DNA of 64,000 nt, taken from positions 62,001 through 126,000 of the forward strand of contig NZ_JAJALI010000003.1 in assembly GCF_020523795.1 (NCBI RefSeq), read 5' to 3'. Position 1 is the stretch's first letter. Each line of letters opens with the position of its first letter. The notes under the pieces were generated by a model that saw only the letters and a program-made list of their open reading frames with translations, was not told where the DNA came from and made no database searches. This document shows positions 34,266-43,403 of this stretch, piece after piece. Both the position numbers and the translations under genes were made by a program. The DNA is from Ancylobacter sp. Lp-2. Its GTDB lineage: Bacteria > Pseudomonadota > Alphaproteobacteria > Rhizobiales > Xanthobacteraceae.

Positions 34266-35999
34266 TTAGCTGACGGCAGCGGTCTTCTTGCGGGTGAACA
34301 GGCGGATGAGGCCGAGCATGGACAGGCTGACCGCGACGATGATCACAGCGAGCGCGGCGGCGAGCTCTACGGCGCCGTCCTCGATGAATTGCAGCACCAC
34401 GGTCGGCATCACCTGGGTGTCCGACTGGGCGAGGATCGCCGACATGGAGAGCTCGCGCAGGCTGAGCGAGAACACCAGCACCCAGGCGATGCCGACAGCG
34501 CCGCGTACCAGCGGGAAGGTCACGTCCTTGATCGAACGCAGCCAGCCGGCGCCGGAGATGCGGGCCGCCTCCTCGAGATCGGTGGAGAGCTGCTGGATGC
34601 CGTTGCGCACCAGCACGAAGGCGATGGGCAGCAGCTTGCCGGCATAGGCGATGAGGATCAGCGTCAGCGTGCCGTAGAACAGGTCGACATAGCCCATCAG
34701 GATTCCCACCGCGTAGGCGATGGACGGGAAGCCATAGGCGATCATCACCAGGAAGCTGATCAGCTCGCGGCCGAAGAAGCGGAAGCGCTCCACCACCCAG
34801 CCGAGCACCAGGCCGAGCGTGGCGCAGACGGTGGCGGTGGCGAGCGCCAGCAGCATCGAATGGATGATCGAGGCGCGGGCGACGAAGTCCTCGTCGAAGA
34901 TCAGCCCGTAATGCTTGGTGACGAGGTTGCCGATGCTGATCGGCGCGCCGAAGGAGGACAGCAGCGACAGCAGCACCAGCGCGCCGACCGGCAGGATGGC
35001 GGTGCCGAAGGCGACGACGAGGCAGAAACCGCCGGCCAGCCAGCGCCAACGGCCGAGCCGGGTGATCTGCTCCGGCGTCGCCTTGCCGGTGAGAGTACGG
35101 AAATTCTCGGTGCGGATGGCGTATTTCTGGATCAGCAGGCTGATGGCAGTGACGATCAGGATCGGCATCGCCACGGCCGCGGCATAGTTGAACTGCGGCG
35201 GAAACTTCAACAGGTCGTAGATCTTGGTGGTGATGACCGAGAAATTCGCCATGGTGCCGATGGCCGCCGGCGCGCCGAAGGAGGACAGCGCGTCGAGCAT
35301 CACCAGGATCACCGCCGACAGGATGGCCGGGCGCACCAGCGGCAGCGTCACCGTCAGCGTGGTGCGCAGCCGGCCGGCGCCGAGCACGCGCGCGGCCTGC
35401 TCATGGCTGGCGTCGATGTTGTTCAAGGCCGCGCTGACGGCGAAGAACACCAGCGGATAGACGCCGACGATCTCGATGAAGACGAGGCCGCCGAAGCTCA
35501 TGATGTTGAGCGGCGCGGCGCTGAAACCGAGGTATTCGACGGCGAACCTGTTGAGATATCCCGAGTTTGGCGCCGCGAGGAAGATCCAGGAGATCACCGA
35601 GATGAAGGTCGGGATCACGAAGGAGATGCCGGCCGAGAGGGTTATCAGCGCCTTGCCGGGCGCATCGGTGCGGGTGACGATCCAGGCGAGCGGCACGCCG
35701 AGTGCGCAGGCGCCGACTGTGACGAACAGCACCAACCAGCCGGAATTAAGCGTCGCCTGCCACATGCCACGACGGGCGAAGGCCTTTTGGAAGGTGTCGA
35801 AGGTCAGGTTGCCATGGGCATCGATGAAACTGTAGCCGGCGAGCAGCGCCAGCGGATAAGCGATCAACGCCAACAGGATAGCGATGGAGCCGCCGATGAT
35901 CAGGAAGCGGACCGGCTGAAGCGACGACAGCCGGCGCAGCAGCGGGGTGGTCGCGCGGGTGCCCTCGGCGAGATGATGGGAGGCAGTGATCTCGCTCAT
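34266..35999 (-). CDS. Fused ABC transporter permease, Fe(III)/FbpB-like family
   Basis: 577 residues containing two permease halves, each with its own EAA loop (AARVLGAGRLRTTLTVTLP and AARISGAGWLRSIKDVTFP), giving about 12 membrane segments. This two-in-one architecture is typical of FbpB/ThiP/AfuB permeases. The ATG at 35999 overlaps the ATPase stop as ATGA, which fixes the start; an earlier ATG four codons upstream is less likely. It partners with the ATPase at 35996 and the receptor at 30176. Confidence 0.94.
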   Translation of the reverse strand: MSEITASHHLAEGTRATTPLLRRLSSLQPVRFLIIGGSIAILLALIAYPLALLAGYSFIDAHGNLTFDTFQKAFARRGMWQATLNSGWLVLFVTVGACALGVPLAWIVTRTDAPGKALITLSAGISFVIPTFISVISWIFLAAPNSGYLNRFAVEYLGFSAAPLNIMSFGGLVFIEIVGVYPLVFFAVSAALNNIDASHEQAARVLGAGRLRTTLTVTLPLVRPAILSAVILVMLDALSSFGAPAAIGTMANFSVITTKIYDLLKFPPQFNYAAAVAMPILIVTAISLLIQKYAIRTENFRTLTGKATPEQITRLGRWRWLAGGFCLVVAFGTAILPVGALVLLSLLSSFGAPISIGNLVTKHYGLIFDEDFVARASIIHSMLLALATATVCATLGLVLGWVVERFRFFGRELISFLVMIAYGFPSIAYAVGILMGYVDLFYGTLTLILIAYAGKLLPIAFVLVRNGIQQLSTDLEEAARISGAGWLRSIKDVTFPLVRGAVGIAWVLVFSLSLRELSMSAILAQSDTQVMPTVVLQFIEDGAVELAAALAVIIVAVSLSMLGLIRLFTRKKTAAVS

Positions 36000-37138
36000 G
36001 CCACCACCCATGCGCTGCCCGGCCGCGCCCAGAGCCGCGTGCGCCCGTCGACGAAGCTGCCACGGCGGCGCGACTGCACGCGCAGCGGCGTGGTGCCGGC
36101 CTGCAGCTTCAGCTCGTAATGGCTGCCGAGGAAGGATTCCGACAGGAAGGAAACGTCGATTCCGGTTTCCTGATCAGGCACTTGCGGCTGTTCGAGCCGG
36201 AAATCCTCCGGCCGCAGCAGCACGGTGGCCCGGCTGCCGGGCGCCGCGTCGGCGAGCCAGCGGGCGGGGGCGCGGCTCCACAGCCGGTCGCCGGCGTCGA
36301 GGGCGATGCGGACCTTGCCGGCGGCCCGGTCGACGGCGTCGACCTCGCCCTCCAACAGGTTGGCGATGCCGACGAAGCTGCCGACGAAGCGGCTCGCCGG
36401 GGTGCGGTAGACCTCTTCCGGCGTGCCCACCTGCTCGATGCGGCCCTTGTTCATCACCACGATGCGATCCGCGAGAACCAGCGCCTCGTCCTGGTCATGG
36501 GTGACGTAAAGCGTTGTCAGGCCGATGCTTTTCTGGAGGGCGCGCAGCTCGAAGCGCATCTCCTCGCGCAGCGAGGCGTCGAGATTGGACAGCGGCTCGT
36601 CGAGCAGCAGCAGCGACGGCTTGGTCGCCAGCGCGCGGGCGAGCGCGACGCGCTGCTGCTGGCCGCCGGACAGCTCCGCCGGGTAGCGCTTCGCCAGCGC
36701 GGACAGCTGCACGAGGTCGAGAACCTCGGCGACGCCGGCCTCGATCTCCGTCTTCTTTTTACCAGCAACTTCAAGGCCATAGCCGACATTCTCGGCGACG
36801 GTCCTGTGTGGCCACACGGCATAGGACTGGAAGACCATGCCGAGCTGGCGCTTCTCCGGCGGCAGGGCGAAGGCCGAGGTGGAAGCGACCACGCCGTCGA
36901 GATGGATCTCGCCGCCATCCGGCTGCAGGAAACCGGCGACCATGCGCAGGGTCGTGGTCTTGCCGCAACCGCTAGGCCCTAGAAGAACCACGCTTTCTCC
37001 CGGCGCGACCGAGAGATCGATGCCGTTGACGGCGGCGGTGTCGCCGAGCCGCTTGCGCAGATTGCGCAGCTCCAGCCGGGGCCGGTCGGCGACCTGCGGC
37101 GGCGGGGTGAAGCGGGGGGTGGGGGACGGCAGGCTCAC
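35996..37138 (-). CDS. ABC transporter ATP-binding protein, PotA/FbpC-like (with TOBE domain)
   Basis: 380 residues from a GTG start. Walker A GPSGCGKTT, signature LSGGQQQRV, Walker B LLLLDEPLSNLD and YVTHDQDEA; the last 130 residues form the regulatory TOBE-type domain common to iron, polyamine and sulfate/thiosulfate importer ATPases. It overlaps the permease gene by 4 bases (ATGA). It starts 57 bases after the first LLM gene of the operon. Together they form a complete importer whose family name says iron but whose neighbours say organic substrate. Confidence 0.94.
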   Translation of the reverse strand: MSLPSPTPRFTPPPQVADRPRLELRNLRKRLGDTAAVNGIDLSVAPGESVVLLGPSGCGKTTTLRMVAGFLQPDGGEIHLDGVVASTSAFALPPEKRQLGMVFQSYAVWPHRTVAENVGYGLEVAGKKKTEIEAGVAEVLDLVQLSALAKRYPAELSGGQQQRVALARALATKPSLLLLDEPLSNLDASLREEMRFELRALQKSIGLTTLYVTHDQDEALVLADRIVVMNKGRIEQVGTPEEVYRTPASRFVGSFVGIANLLEGEVDAVDRAAGKVRIALDAGDRLWSRAPARWLADAAPGSRATVLLRPEDFRLEQPQVPDQETGIDVSFLSESFLGSHYELKLQAGTTPLRVQSRRRGSFVDGRTRLWARPGSAWVVA

Positions 37139-37195
37139 GTCAGGCTCCGGTCGGTCAGTGCAGTGAGGTGTAGGATTGGGACGAAACCCGTCCGA

Positions 37196-38533
37196 TCAGG
37201 CCGATCGGGCGTAGCGGCTGGCCGGGCGAACCAGCCCGTAATGGTCGCGCAGCGTCCGGCCGGCATAATCGGTGCGGAACAGGCCGCGCTTGCGCAGGAT
37301 CGGCACCACCTCGTCGACGAAATCGGCGAGCCCGGCCGGCACGGTGGCGGGCATGATGTTGAAGCCATCGGCTGCGCCCTGCTCGACCCACAGCTGGATG
37401 TGGTCGGCGATGGCGGCCGGGGTGCCGGCCAGAACCTTGTGGCCGCGCCCGCCGGCGAGCCGGCGCAGCAGCCCACGCAGGGTCGGGCGCTCGCGGTCGA
37501 CGATGTCGAGGATCACCTGCGAGCGGCTCTGCGCCCCCTGCACCGTCGCCGGGCGGGGGAAGGCCTCAGCCGGGATCGGCTCGTCGAGCGGGAAGCCGGT
37601 GAAGTCGAATCCGTCGAAGCGCTGCGAGAGATGCTTCAGGCCGACCGCCGGAATGGTGAGGTCGTTGAGCTCCTCCTCGCGGGCCCGCGCCTCCGCCTCG
37701 GTGGAGCCGAGGATAGGGGAGAGGCCGGGCAGGATCTTGATGCCGCCCGGGTCACGGCCGAAACCGACGGCGCGGCGCTTGACGTCGGCATAGAAGGCCT
37801 GGGCGTCGGAGAGATGCTGCTGGGCGGTGAAGATCGCCTCGGCATAGCGGGCGGCGAAGCCGCGCCCCTCGTCGGAGGAACCGGCCTGCACCAGCACCGG
37901 ATGCCCCTGCGGCGGGCGCGGCAGATCGAGCGGGCCGCGCACCCGGAACTCCTCGCCCTCGTGATCGATGGCGTGGATGCGGCCGACATCGGCATAGAGG
38001 CCGGACGAGCGGTCATGCAGCCGGGCGTCGTCCTCCCAGCTGTCCCACAGCTTGCGGACCACCTCGACATATTCGGTGGCGCGGCGGTAGCGGTCGGAAT
38101 GCGAGTTGCGCTGGGAAAGGCCGAAATTGCCCGCCGCCTCCGCCGACCAGGAGGTGACGATGTTCCAGCCGGCCCGCCCGCCGCTGATGTGGTCCAGCGA
38201 GGCGAACTGGCGGGCGAGGTTGTAGGGCTCGGAATAGGTGGTGGAGGCGGTGGCGATGAGCCCGATCCGCTCGGTGGCGCCAGCCAGCGCGGAGAGCAGG
38301 GTCAGCGGCTCCAGTTTGCCCTGCGCGACATGCTTCACGCTGCGGCCGAGGGCGAGTTGGTCGGCGAGGAACAGCGAGTCAAACGTGCCACGCTCGGCGA
38401 TGGCGGCGGTCTCGCGATAATAGCCGATATCGGTCAGGCGCTCGGGCTGGGTGTCCGGATGCAGCCAGGATGCCTCGTGATGCCCGGTGGTGGGCACGAA
38501 GACGTTGAGATGGATGCGGGAATTGCTGGTCAT
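37196..38533 (-). CDS. FMN-dependent monooxygenase, NtaA/SnaA/DszA family (first gene of eight-gene operon)
   Basis: 445 residues from the ATG at 38533. N-terminal LNVFVPTTGHHEASWLHP and flavin-site LDHISGGRAGWNIVTSW place it in the NtaA/SnaA/DszA group, and the C-terminal block LFRTDYAGRTLRDHYGL matches the other two members in the window. It begins the operon that continues through transporter, flavoprotein, second LLM, receptor, rhodanese and SDR genes, all on the minus strand with gaps under 60 bases. It probably carries out the first oxygenation of the imported compound, using FMNH2 made elsewhere. Confidence 0.94.
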   Translation of the reverse strand: MTSNSRIHLNVFVPTTGHHEASWLHPDTQPERLTDIGYYRETAAIAERGTFDSLFLADQLALGRSVKHVAQGKLEPLTLLSALAGATERIGLIATASTTYSEPYNLARQFASLDHISGGRAGWNIVTSWSAEAAGNFGLSQRNSHSDRYRRATEYVEVVRKLWDSWEDDARLHDRSSGLYADVGRIHAIDHEGEEFRVRGPLDLPRPPQGHPVLVQAGSSDEGRGFAARYAEAIFTAQQHLSDAQAFYADVKRRAVGFGRDPGGIKILPGLSPILGSTEAEARAREEELNDLTIPAVGLKHLSQRFDGFDFTGFPLDEPIPAEAFPRPATVQGAQSRSQVILDIVDRERPTLRGLLRRLAGGRGHKVLAGTPAAIADHIQLWVEQGAADGFNIMPATVPAGLADFVDEVVPILRKRGLFRTDYAGRTLRDHYGLVRPASRYARSA

Positions 38534-39564
38534 CGTGCACGTTCGAGACACCTTCGCAGCGGCCCAGCGCCTTCCCAAACGGATGGCGGCCAAGGCGTCG
38601 AAGGGGCTCCCAGGTTTCGGGTGGCAAGGGTGGCGGGGTCGCCCCCGCGTTGTCGGAGCCAACATAAGCCGCAAAGAATTTTTGTCTATGGAAAATATAT
38701 ATTATCCGCGACGGCTTCCGTCAGAATGGCAAAATGACCCTCGGCGACGGAAGATTTGTCTATAGTGACGGCCTCCGCGCGATGGGTTTTCTCGGGCGTA
38801 TCGACAGCGGCCCACGGCGCCTCCGCCTGGCGCGCCCCTAGGGAGTCGAAGCCCCTTCCCTGTCGCGATCGCGTCATCAGCCCCGCACAGCGGCAGCCGC
38901 CCTTCACCGCGCCCGAGGCACTGCATGCCCAGGCCACGGTTGACGGTCGTGCTGCCGAGGGCGGCGGAGCTCTCGCCCGCCCTCGGAGCGGGCATCCGGC
39001 CGTCTCGCCCGGCCTTCCCTCCACGCCGCAAGCGATCATGACGGCCGCCCGGCTTCACGTGGGAGGATTTGGGGTTTCGTAAGCGGAGGGCGCGCGGCGT
39101 TTCAACGTCTCGGTACCGGAGGACAGGTCGCGGCGGGTGCGACTGGAGCGCTGGGGGAAGGACGACCGTGATCCCGCCACCGGCGGATCGCTGCCGGGCG
39201 GACACAGGCGAATGACCGCCGAGTGATGAGTCGGCCGCCCCCTCGCCTTACCCGGCCCATGCTCGCCGCCGAACGGGACGCGGCAAGCCCGTGAGGCGCG
39301 AGCCGCGCAGCCTGCGCCCTCGAATCTTGTCCTCGCGGTCGGATATGACGCCGGTGCCATCCGGGCCGGAGCGGCCCACCATGAGGCCGCCACCGTCCCG
39401 CCAGACATCGTCCGCACGCGGATCTTCGCCTTCAGCGACCGGCCGTACCGCCGGAGGAACCGATCGAGCGCCGCTTCCGTTCATACGCCGCAGATGCATG
39501 GCCTCGCCGCCCGGCGGGACCACCTCCCGGCAACGCGCTCACCGCACGCCGCCTCCATGCCGCG
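38534..39564. other. Gene-free kilobase with the operon's upstream regulatory region
   Basis: No frame here could be supported as a gene: the possible frames are short, arginine/proline-rich and lack family motifs. The part next to the LLM gene (38660-38770) is regulatory in look. It is AT-rich, has TTTGTCTATG (38681-38690) and TTTGTCTATA (38755-38764), a stem GACGG-CTT-CCGTC (38710-38722), and a longer inverted repeat CTTCCGTC (38715-38722) / GACGGAAG (38746-38753). The remainder to 39564 is GC-rich with no recognisable content and may be decayed coding sequence. Confidence 0.5.
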
Positions 39565-40362
39565 TCAGGGCGCGGCCTGGATCGCCGTCACCGCCAGGAA
39601 GCGGTCGATCATGGCGTTCACCTGCACCGGCACTTCCAGCTGGCAGAAATGGCCGGACCCCACCGTGCGGCCGAGCATGAGATGCGGCACCAGCGCGACT
39701 AGGCCGGAGATATCAGTCCGCGCCACCGGCTCGTCGGCGGCGATGTAGAGCGCCGGCTTCGTCAGCCGCCGGCCGCCCTCCTCCGGGTCGAAATCCCGCA
39801 GCCCGGCATAGGCGGCGCGCATCACATGCGGCGGGGTGGCGCCCATGCGCTCCAGGATCGAGGCGCGCCGCGCCGGATCGTCCGTGGGAATGAGCAGCGC
39901 CGTCTCGACGATTCCGCGCATAGCGCCAACCGGGTCGGACCCGTCGAGCGCGGCGAGCACGCCATCGAAGGCGGCCCGGCGTGCCGGCGTCGAGGTGACG
40001 GAGGCGTCGATCATGACGCAGGCCGCGACGCGCTGCGGGTAGCGGACGGCAAGGTCGTAGGCGACGATGCCGCCCATGGAATGGCCGATGACGACGCAGG
40101 GCGCGACCTGCATGCGGTCGCACAGCTCGGCGAGGTCGTCGGCGAAATCGGCAATGGCGTAGCCGCTCTCCGGCTTGTCGCTGGCGCCGTGACCACGCAG
40201 GTCAACGCTCAGGACCCGGTGCCCCAGGCCGGCGAAATGCGCGAGCTGCGGCGCCAGGAAGGTGTGATCGCAGCACCAGCCATGCACCAGCAGGATGGGA
40301 GGATCGCCGCCCTCGGCCTCCCGATAGGCCAGCGCGCCTCTGTCCATCTCGATCCGCCACAT
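39565..40362 (-). CDS. Alpha/beta-hydrolase family protein
   Basis: 265 residues from the ATG at 40362, which has a G-rich Shine-Dalgarno upstream. The oxyanion-hole region ILLVHGWCCDHTF, nucleophile elbow VIGHSMGG and late His in GSGHFCQLE give a complete Ser-Asp-His triad pattern. It is a cytosolic hydrolase resembling enol-lactone or haloperoxidase-type esterases. It lies downstream of the ABC/CoA-transferase operon with a 262-base gap, so it may be either part of that operon or independent. Substrate unknown. Confidence 0.9.
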   Translation of the reverse strand: MWRIEMDRGALAYREAEGGDPPILLVHGWCCDHTFLAPQLAHFAGLGHRVLSVDLRGHGASDKPESGYAIADFADDLAELCDRMQVAPCVVIGHSMGGIVAYDLAVRYPQRVAACVMIDASVTSTPARRAAFDGVLAALDGSDPVGAMRGIVETALLIPTDDPARRASILERMGATPPHVMRAAYAGLRDFDPEEGGRRLTKPALYIAADEPVARTDISGLVALVPHLMLGRTVGSGHFCQLEVPVQVNAMIDRFLAVTAIQAAP

Positions 40363-40624
40363 GCCGCACGCCCCCCCTGCCCGCCGTCCGCCCGGCCGTT
40401 CCGCCCCGATGACGGGCCGCGACGGCGTGTCCCGACGACACATCCCCATGGTCCCGCCCGACGCGCTCGCCCGGCGGTCTCGCCGACAGGCACGGAGCAT
40501 GCCGGACCGGCGCCGCGACGGGCAACCGGCCCGGCCGATCCCCGCGGGCCAAGGGCCGCGCCGCCCCGGCCCACGCGGCTCAGGCCCGCGCCGCCCGGCC
40601 TCGCCGACGGCGCGGGCAGTCCAG

Positions 40625-41653
40625 CTACTGCCCCTTGGCCTTGGCGAGGAAGGAGCCGTCGAAGGTCTTGGAAAGGTCGATGGACGCCGGGTCGATCGAG
40701 GGATCGGTGGTGGTGATCAGGCTCAGCGCGCTCTTCATGCTGGCCTCGTCGATGTTGCCGTCGGTCGAATAGGACTGCCGCGACGCCTCCACCGCCTTCA
40801 TGTAGAGGTTCTTGTCGCCCAGCCAGTATTCTTCCGGCACGTTGGCGGCGATCTGTTCCGGCGTCGCCTTCTCCAGCCACTTCAGCGTCTTGTAGAAGAC
40901 GTTGGTGAGCGCCTGAACGGTGTTCGGGTTCTCCTTGATGAAGCTCTCCTTGAAGTAGAGCACGGCGGCGGGATTCTGGCCGCCGAACACCTTCTCGGTG
41001 CCCTCGGTGGTGCGGGTGTCGACCAGCACGTTGATCAGGCCGAGATCCTCGAGCTTGGAGATCACCGGATCGAGATGCGAGATGGCGTCGATCTCGCCCT
41101 TCTGCATCGCCGCCACCGCCGAGGCGCCGCCGCCGACGCCGATGAACGAGGCGTCGTCCTGCTTCAGCCCGGCCTTGGTCAACAGGTACTGCACCATGAT
41201 GTGGGTGGAGGAGCCCGGCGCGGTGACGCCGATGTTCTTGCCCTTGAGGTCGGCGACGGTCTTGATCTTGTCGGCCTCGGCCTTGCGCACGGCGATGACG
41301 ATGCCGGGATAGCGGCCGAGATCGATGACGGCACGGATGTCCTGCTTCTTCGTCTGCATGCGGATGGTGTGCTCATAGGCGCCGGTGACGGCGTCCACCG
41401 AGCCGCCGATCAGCGCCTGCAGCGACTTGGCGCCGCCGCCGAAATCGTTGATCTCGACATTCAGCCCCGCATCCTTGAAGTAGCCGAGCTTCTCCGCCAG
41501 CGTCAGCGGCAGATAATAGAGCAGCGGCTTGCCGCCGACGCCGAGGGTGAGGTTGGGCTTCTCGATCTCGGCCGCCTGCGCCGCGCCGAGCGCGGGAAAC
41601 AGCAGGCTCGCGGCCACGAGCAGGGTACCAATCCGCAGGGTACGCATCTTCAT
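40625..41653 (-). CDS. ABC transporter substrate-binding protein, NitT/TauT family
   Basis: 342 residues with a Sec signal peptide (LRIGTLLVAASLLFPALGAA, cleavage near AQAAE). YYLPLTLAEKLGYFKDAGLNV is the family's typical first helix region, and GVTAPGSSTHIMVQYL follows. It is the periplasmic receptor of the importer whose permease and ATPase lie directly upstream. GGAGG precedes the ATG. NitT/TauT-family receptors bind many organic anions besides taurine and nitrate; in this operon the partners are CoA-dependent catabolic enzymes, so a carboxylic acid is a reasonable guess. Confidence 0.93.
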   Translation of the reverse strand: MKMRTLRIGTLLVAASLLFPALGAAQAAEIEKPNLTLGVGGKPLLYYLPLTLAEKLGYFKDAGLNVEINDFGGGAKSLQALIGGSVDAVTGAYEHTIRMQTKKQDIRAVIDLGRYPGIVIAVRKAEADKIKTVADLKGKNIGVTAPGSSTHIMVQYLLTKAGLKQDDASFIGVGGGASAVAAMQKGEIDAISHLDPVISKLEDLGLINVLVDTRTTEGTEKVFGGQNPAAVLYFKESFIKENPNTVQALTNVFYKTLKWLEKATPEQIAANVPEEYWLGDKNLYMKAVEASRQSYSTDGNIDEASMKSALSLITTTDPSIDPASIDLSKTFDGSFLAKAKGQ

Positions 41654-41713
41654 TGGGGTTTCCTCCTTTTGTCGTTGAATGGCGTTCGGGCGATGACGGT
41701 CAGGCGATGATTA

Positions 41714-42508
41714 TCAGGCCTGTTCGCCCGCCGGCTGCGGCCGCCAGACCAGCAGCCGGTTCTCGATCCGGGTGACGCCCCAGTCGATGATCAGCACGAA
41801 GGCGGCGAGGATGAACATGCCGGCGAACACGCCGGTGACGTCGAACACGCCCTCGGCCTGATGGATGAGATAGCCGAGGCCGGCGGAGGCGCCGAGATAT
41901 TCGCCCACCACCGCGCCGACCAGCGCGAAGCCGACCGAGGTGTGCAGCGAGGAGAACATCCAGGACAGCGCCGAGGGCCAGTAGACGTTGCGGAACAGCT
42001 GGTGCTCGCTCATCCCCATCATGCGGGCATTGGCCAGCACCACCGGGCTCACCTCCTTCACGCCCTGATAGACGTTGAAGAACACGATGAAGAACACCAG
42101 CGAGACGCCGAGCGCCACCTTCGACCAGATGCCGAGGCCGAGCCACAGCATGAAGATCGGCGCCAGCACCACGCGCGGCAGCGCGTTGACCATCTTCACA
42201 TAGGGATCGAACACCGCCGCCAGGATCGGCTTGCGCGCGAACCAGAAGCCGATGGCGACGCCGCCCGCCGAGCCGATGACGAAGGCCAGCACCGTCTCGG
42301 TCAGCGTGATCCACAGATGCTTCCAGATGGTGCCGGAGACGAACAGCTGCACCACCCGCTTCATCACGTCGAGCGGGGTCGAGAAGAAGAACTCCGGCAG
42401 CAGATAGGTGCCGCCGACGGGAACCGTGGCACCGAACTGCCAGAAGCCGATGGCCACCACGGCGACCAGTATTTGCAGCAGCAGCAGCTTGCCGGGATGG
42501 ATCTTCAC
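41714..42508 (-). CDS. ABC transporter permease, NitT/TauT (SsuC) family
   Basis: 264 residues, the standard SsuC/TauC length (unlike the two 342-residue permeases at 13245 and 15915). About six membrane segments; the ATPase-contact loop reads ARMMGMSEHQLFRNVYWPS. The GTG start overlaps the ATPase stop (GTGA), so the two are translationally coupled. It is the inner-membrane channel of the importer in the CoA-transferase/lyase operon. Confidence 0.94.
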   Translation of the reverse strand: MKIHPGKLLLLQILVAVVAIGFWQFGATVPVGGTYLLPEFFFSTPLDVMKRVVQLFVSGTIWKHLWITLTETVLAFVIGSAGGVAIGFWFARKPILAAVFDPYVKMVNALPRVVLAPIFMLWLGLGIWSKVALGVSLVFFIVFFNVYQGVKEVSPVVLANARMMGMSEHQLFRNVYWPSALSWMFSSLHTSVGFALVGAVVGEYLGASAGLGYLIHQAEGVFDVTGVFAGMFILAAFVLIIDWGVTRIENRLLVWRPQPAGEQA

Positions 42509-43353
42509 GGCGTGTCCTCCCCATAGGTCTTCACGACTTCCGCCTTCAGCTGGTTCCAGATCTGGCGGTACAGCTCATGGAAGCGCGGGTCGAGGCGGAT
42601 GTCGGCGGTGTCGCGCGGGCGGGCGAGGTCGATCGGGAAATCGCCGATGATCCGCGCCTCCGGCCCGGCCGACATGATGACGACGCGGTCGGACAGCGCG
42701 ATGGCCTCCTCGAGGTCGTGGGTGACGAACAGCACCGCCTTGCGGTCCTGCGCCCACAGGTTCAGGAGCAGCGTGCCCATGATCTGCCGCGTCTGGGCGT
42801 CGAGCGGGCCGAACGGCTCGTCCATCAACAGGATCTTCGGGCCGCGCACCAGCACCTGGGCGAGGCCGACGCGCTTCCTCTGCCCGCCCGACAGCTGGTG
42901 CGGGTAGCGGTCGCCGAAGCGGGCGAGGCCGACCTTCTTCAGCCAGTCCTGCGCCTGCGCCAGCGCGTCGGCGCGACGGGTGCCGCCGATCTCCAGCGCG
43001 ATGGCGACATTGTCGAGCGCGGTCTTCCAGGGCATCAGCGCGTCCTGCTGGAAGAGATAGCCGGCCTGGGCGTTGAGGCCGGCGAGCGGCGCGCCGAAGA
43101 TCGACACCCGGCCGCCGGCCGGGCGCAGCAGCCCGGCGGTGGCGTTGAGCAAGGTGGACTTGCCACAGCCGGTGGGCCCGACGATCGAGACGAACTCGCC
43201 CTCGCGCACATGCAGCGAGGTCGGCGCCACCGCCTTGAACAGCGGACGGCCAGGTATGGCGAAACTGATGGCGATGTCGTCCAGCGCCACCGCCGGCGGG
43301 GCGTCGACGCCGGGCGCGCCCCCTGCGGGCGGCCGCAGCATGGCGGTCTGCAT
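42505..43353 (-). CDS. ABC transporter ATP-binding protein, SsuB/TauB family
   Basis: 282 residues from the ATG at 43353, chosen because GGAGGG lies seven bases upstream; in-frame ATGs at 43368 and 43386 are alternatives. Walker A GPTGCGKST, Q-loop FQQDALMPW, signature LSGGQRKRV, Walker B ILLMDEPFGPLD and VTHDLEEA are intact. It overlaps the permease by 4 bases. It is the energy unit of the importer that follows the HMG-CoA-lyase-like gene. Confidence 0.94.
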   Translation of the reverse strand: MQTAMLRPPAGGAPGVDAPPAVALDDIAISFAIPGRPLFKAVAPTSLHVREGEFVSIVGPTGCGKSTLLNATAGLLRPAGGRVSIFGAPLAGLNAQAGYLFQQDALMPWKTALDNVAIALEIGGTRRADALAQAQDWLKKVGLARFGDRYPHQLSGGQRKRVGLAQVLVRGPKILLMDEPFGPLDAQTRQIMGTLLLNLWAQDRKAVLFVTHDLEEAIALSDRVVIMSAGPEARIIGDFPIDLARPRDTADIRLDPRFHELYRQIWNQLKAEVVKTYGEDTP

Positions 43354-43403
43354 GTTCTGTCCCTCCATGCTTTCCTGTCCTCCCATGGCTGGGCTGTCTC
43401 CTC

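Noticed and set aside
30176..37138. Ferric iron uptake system as the final function
   Set aside because: The subunits are of the Fe(III) importer family, but the operon's oxygenases and rhodanese and the missing tandem Tyr of the receptor argue against iron; kept as family name only.
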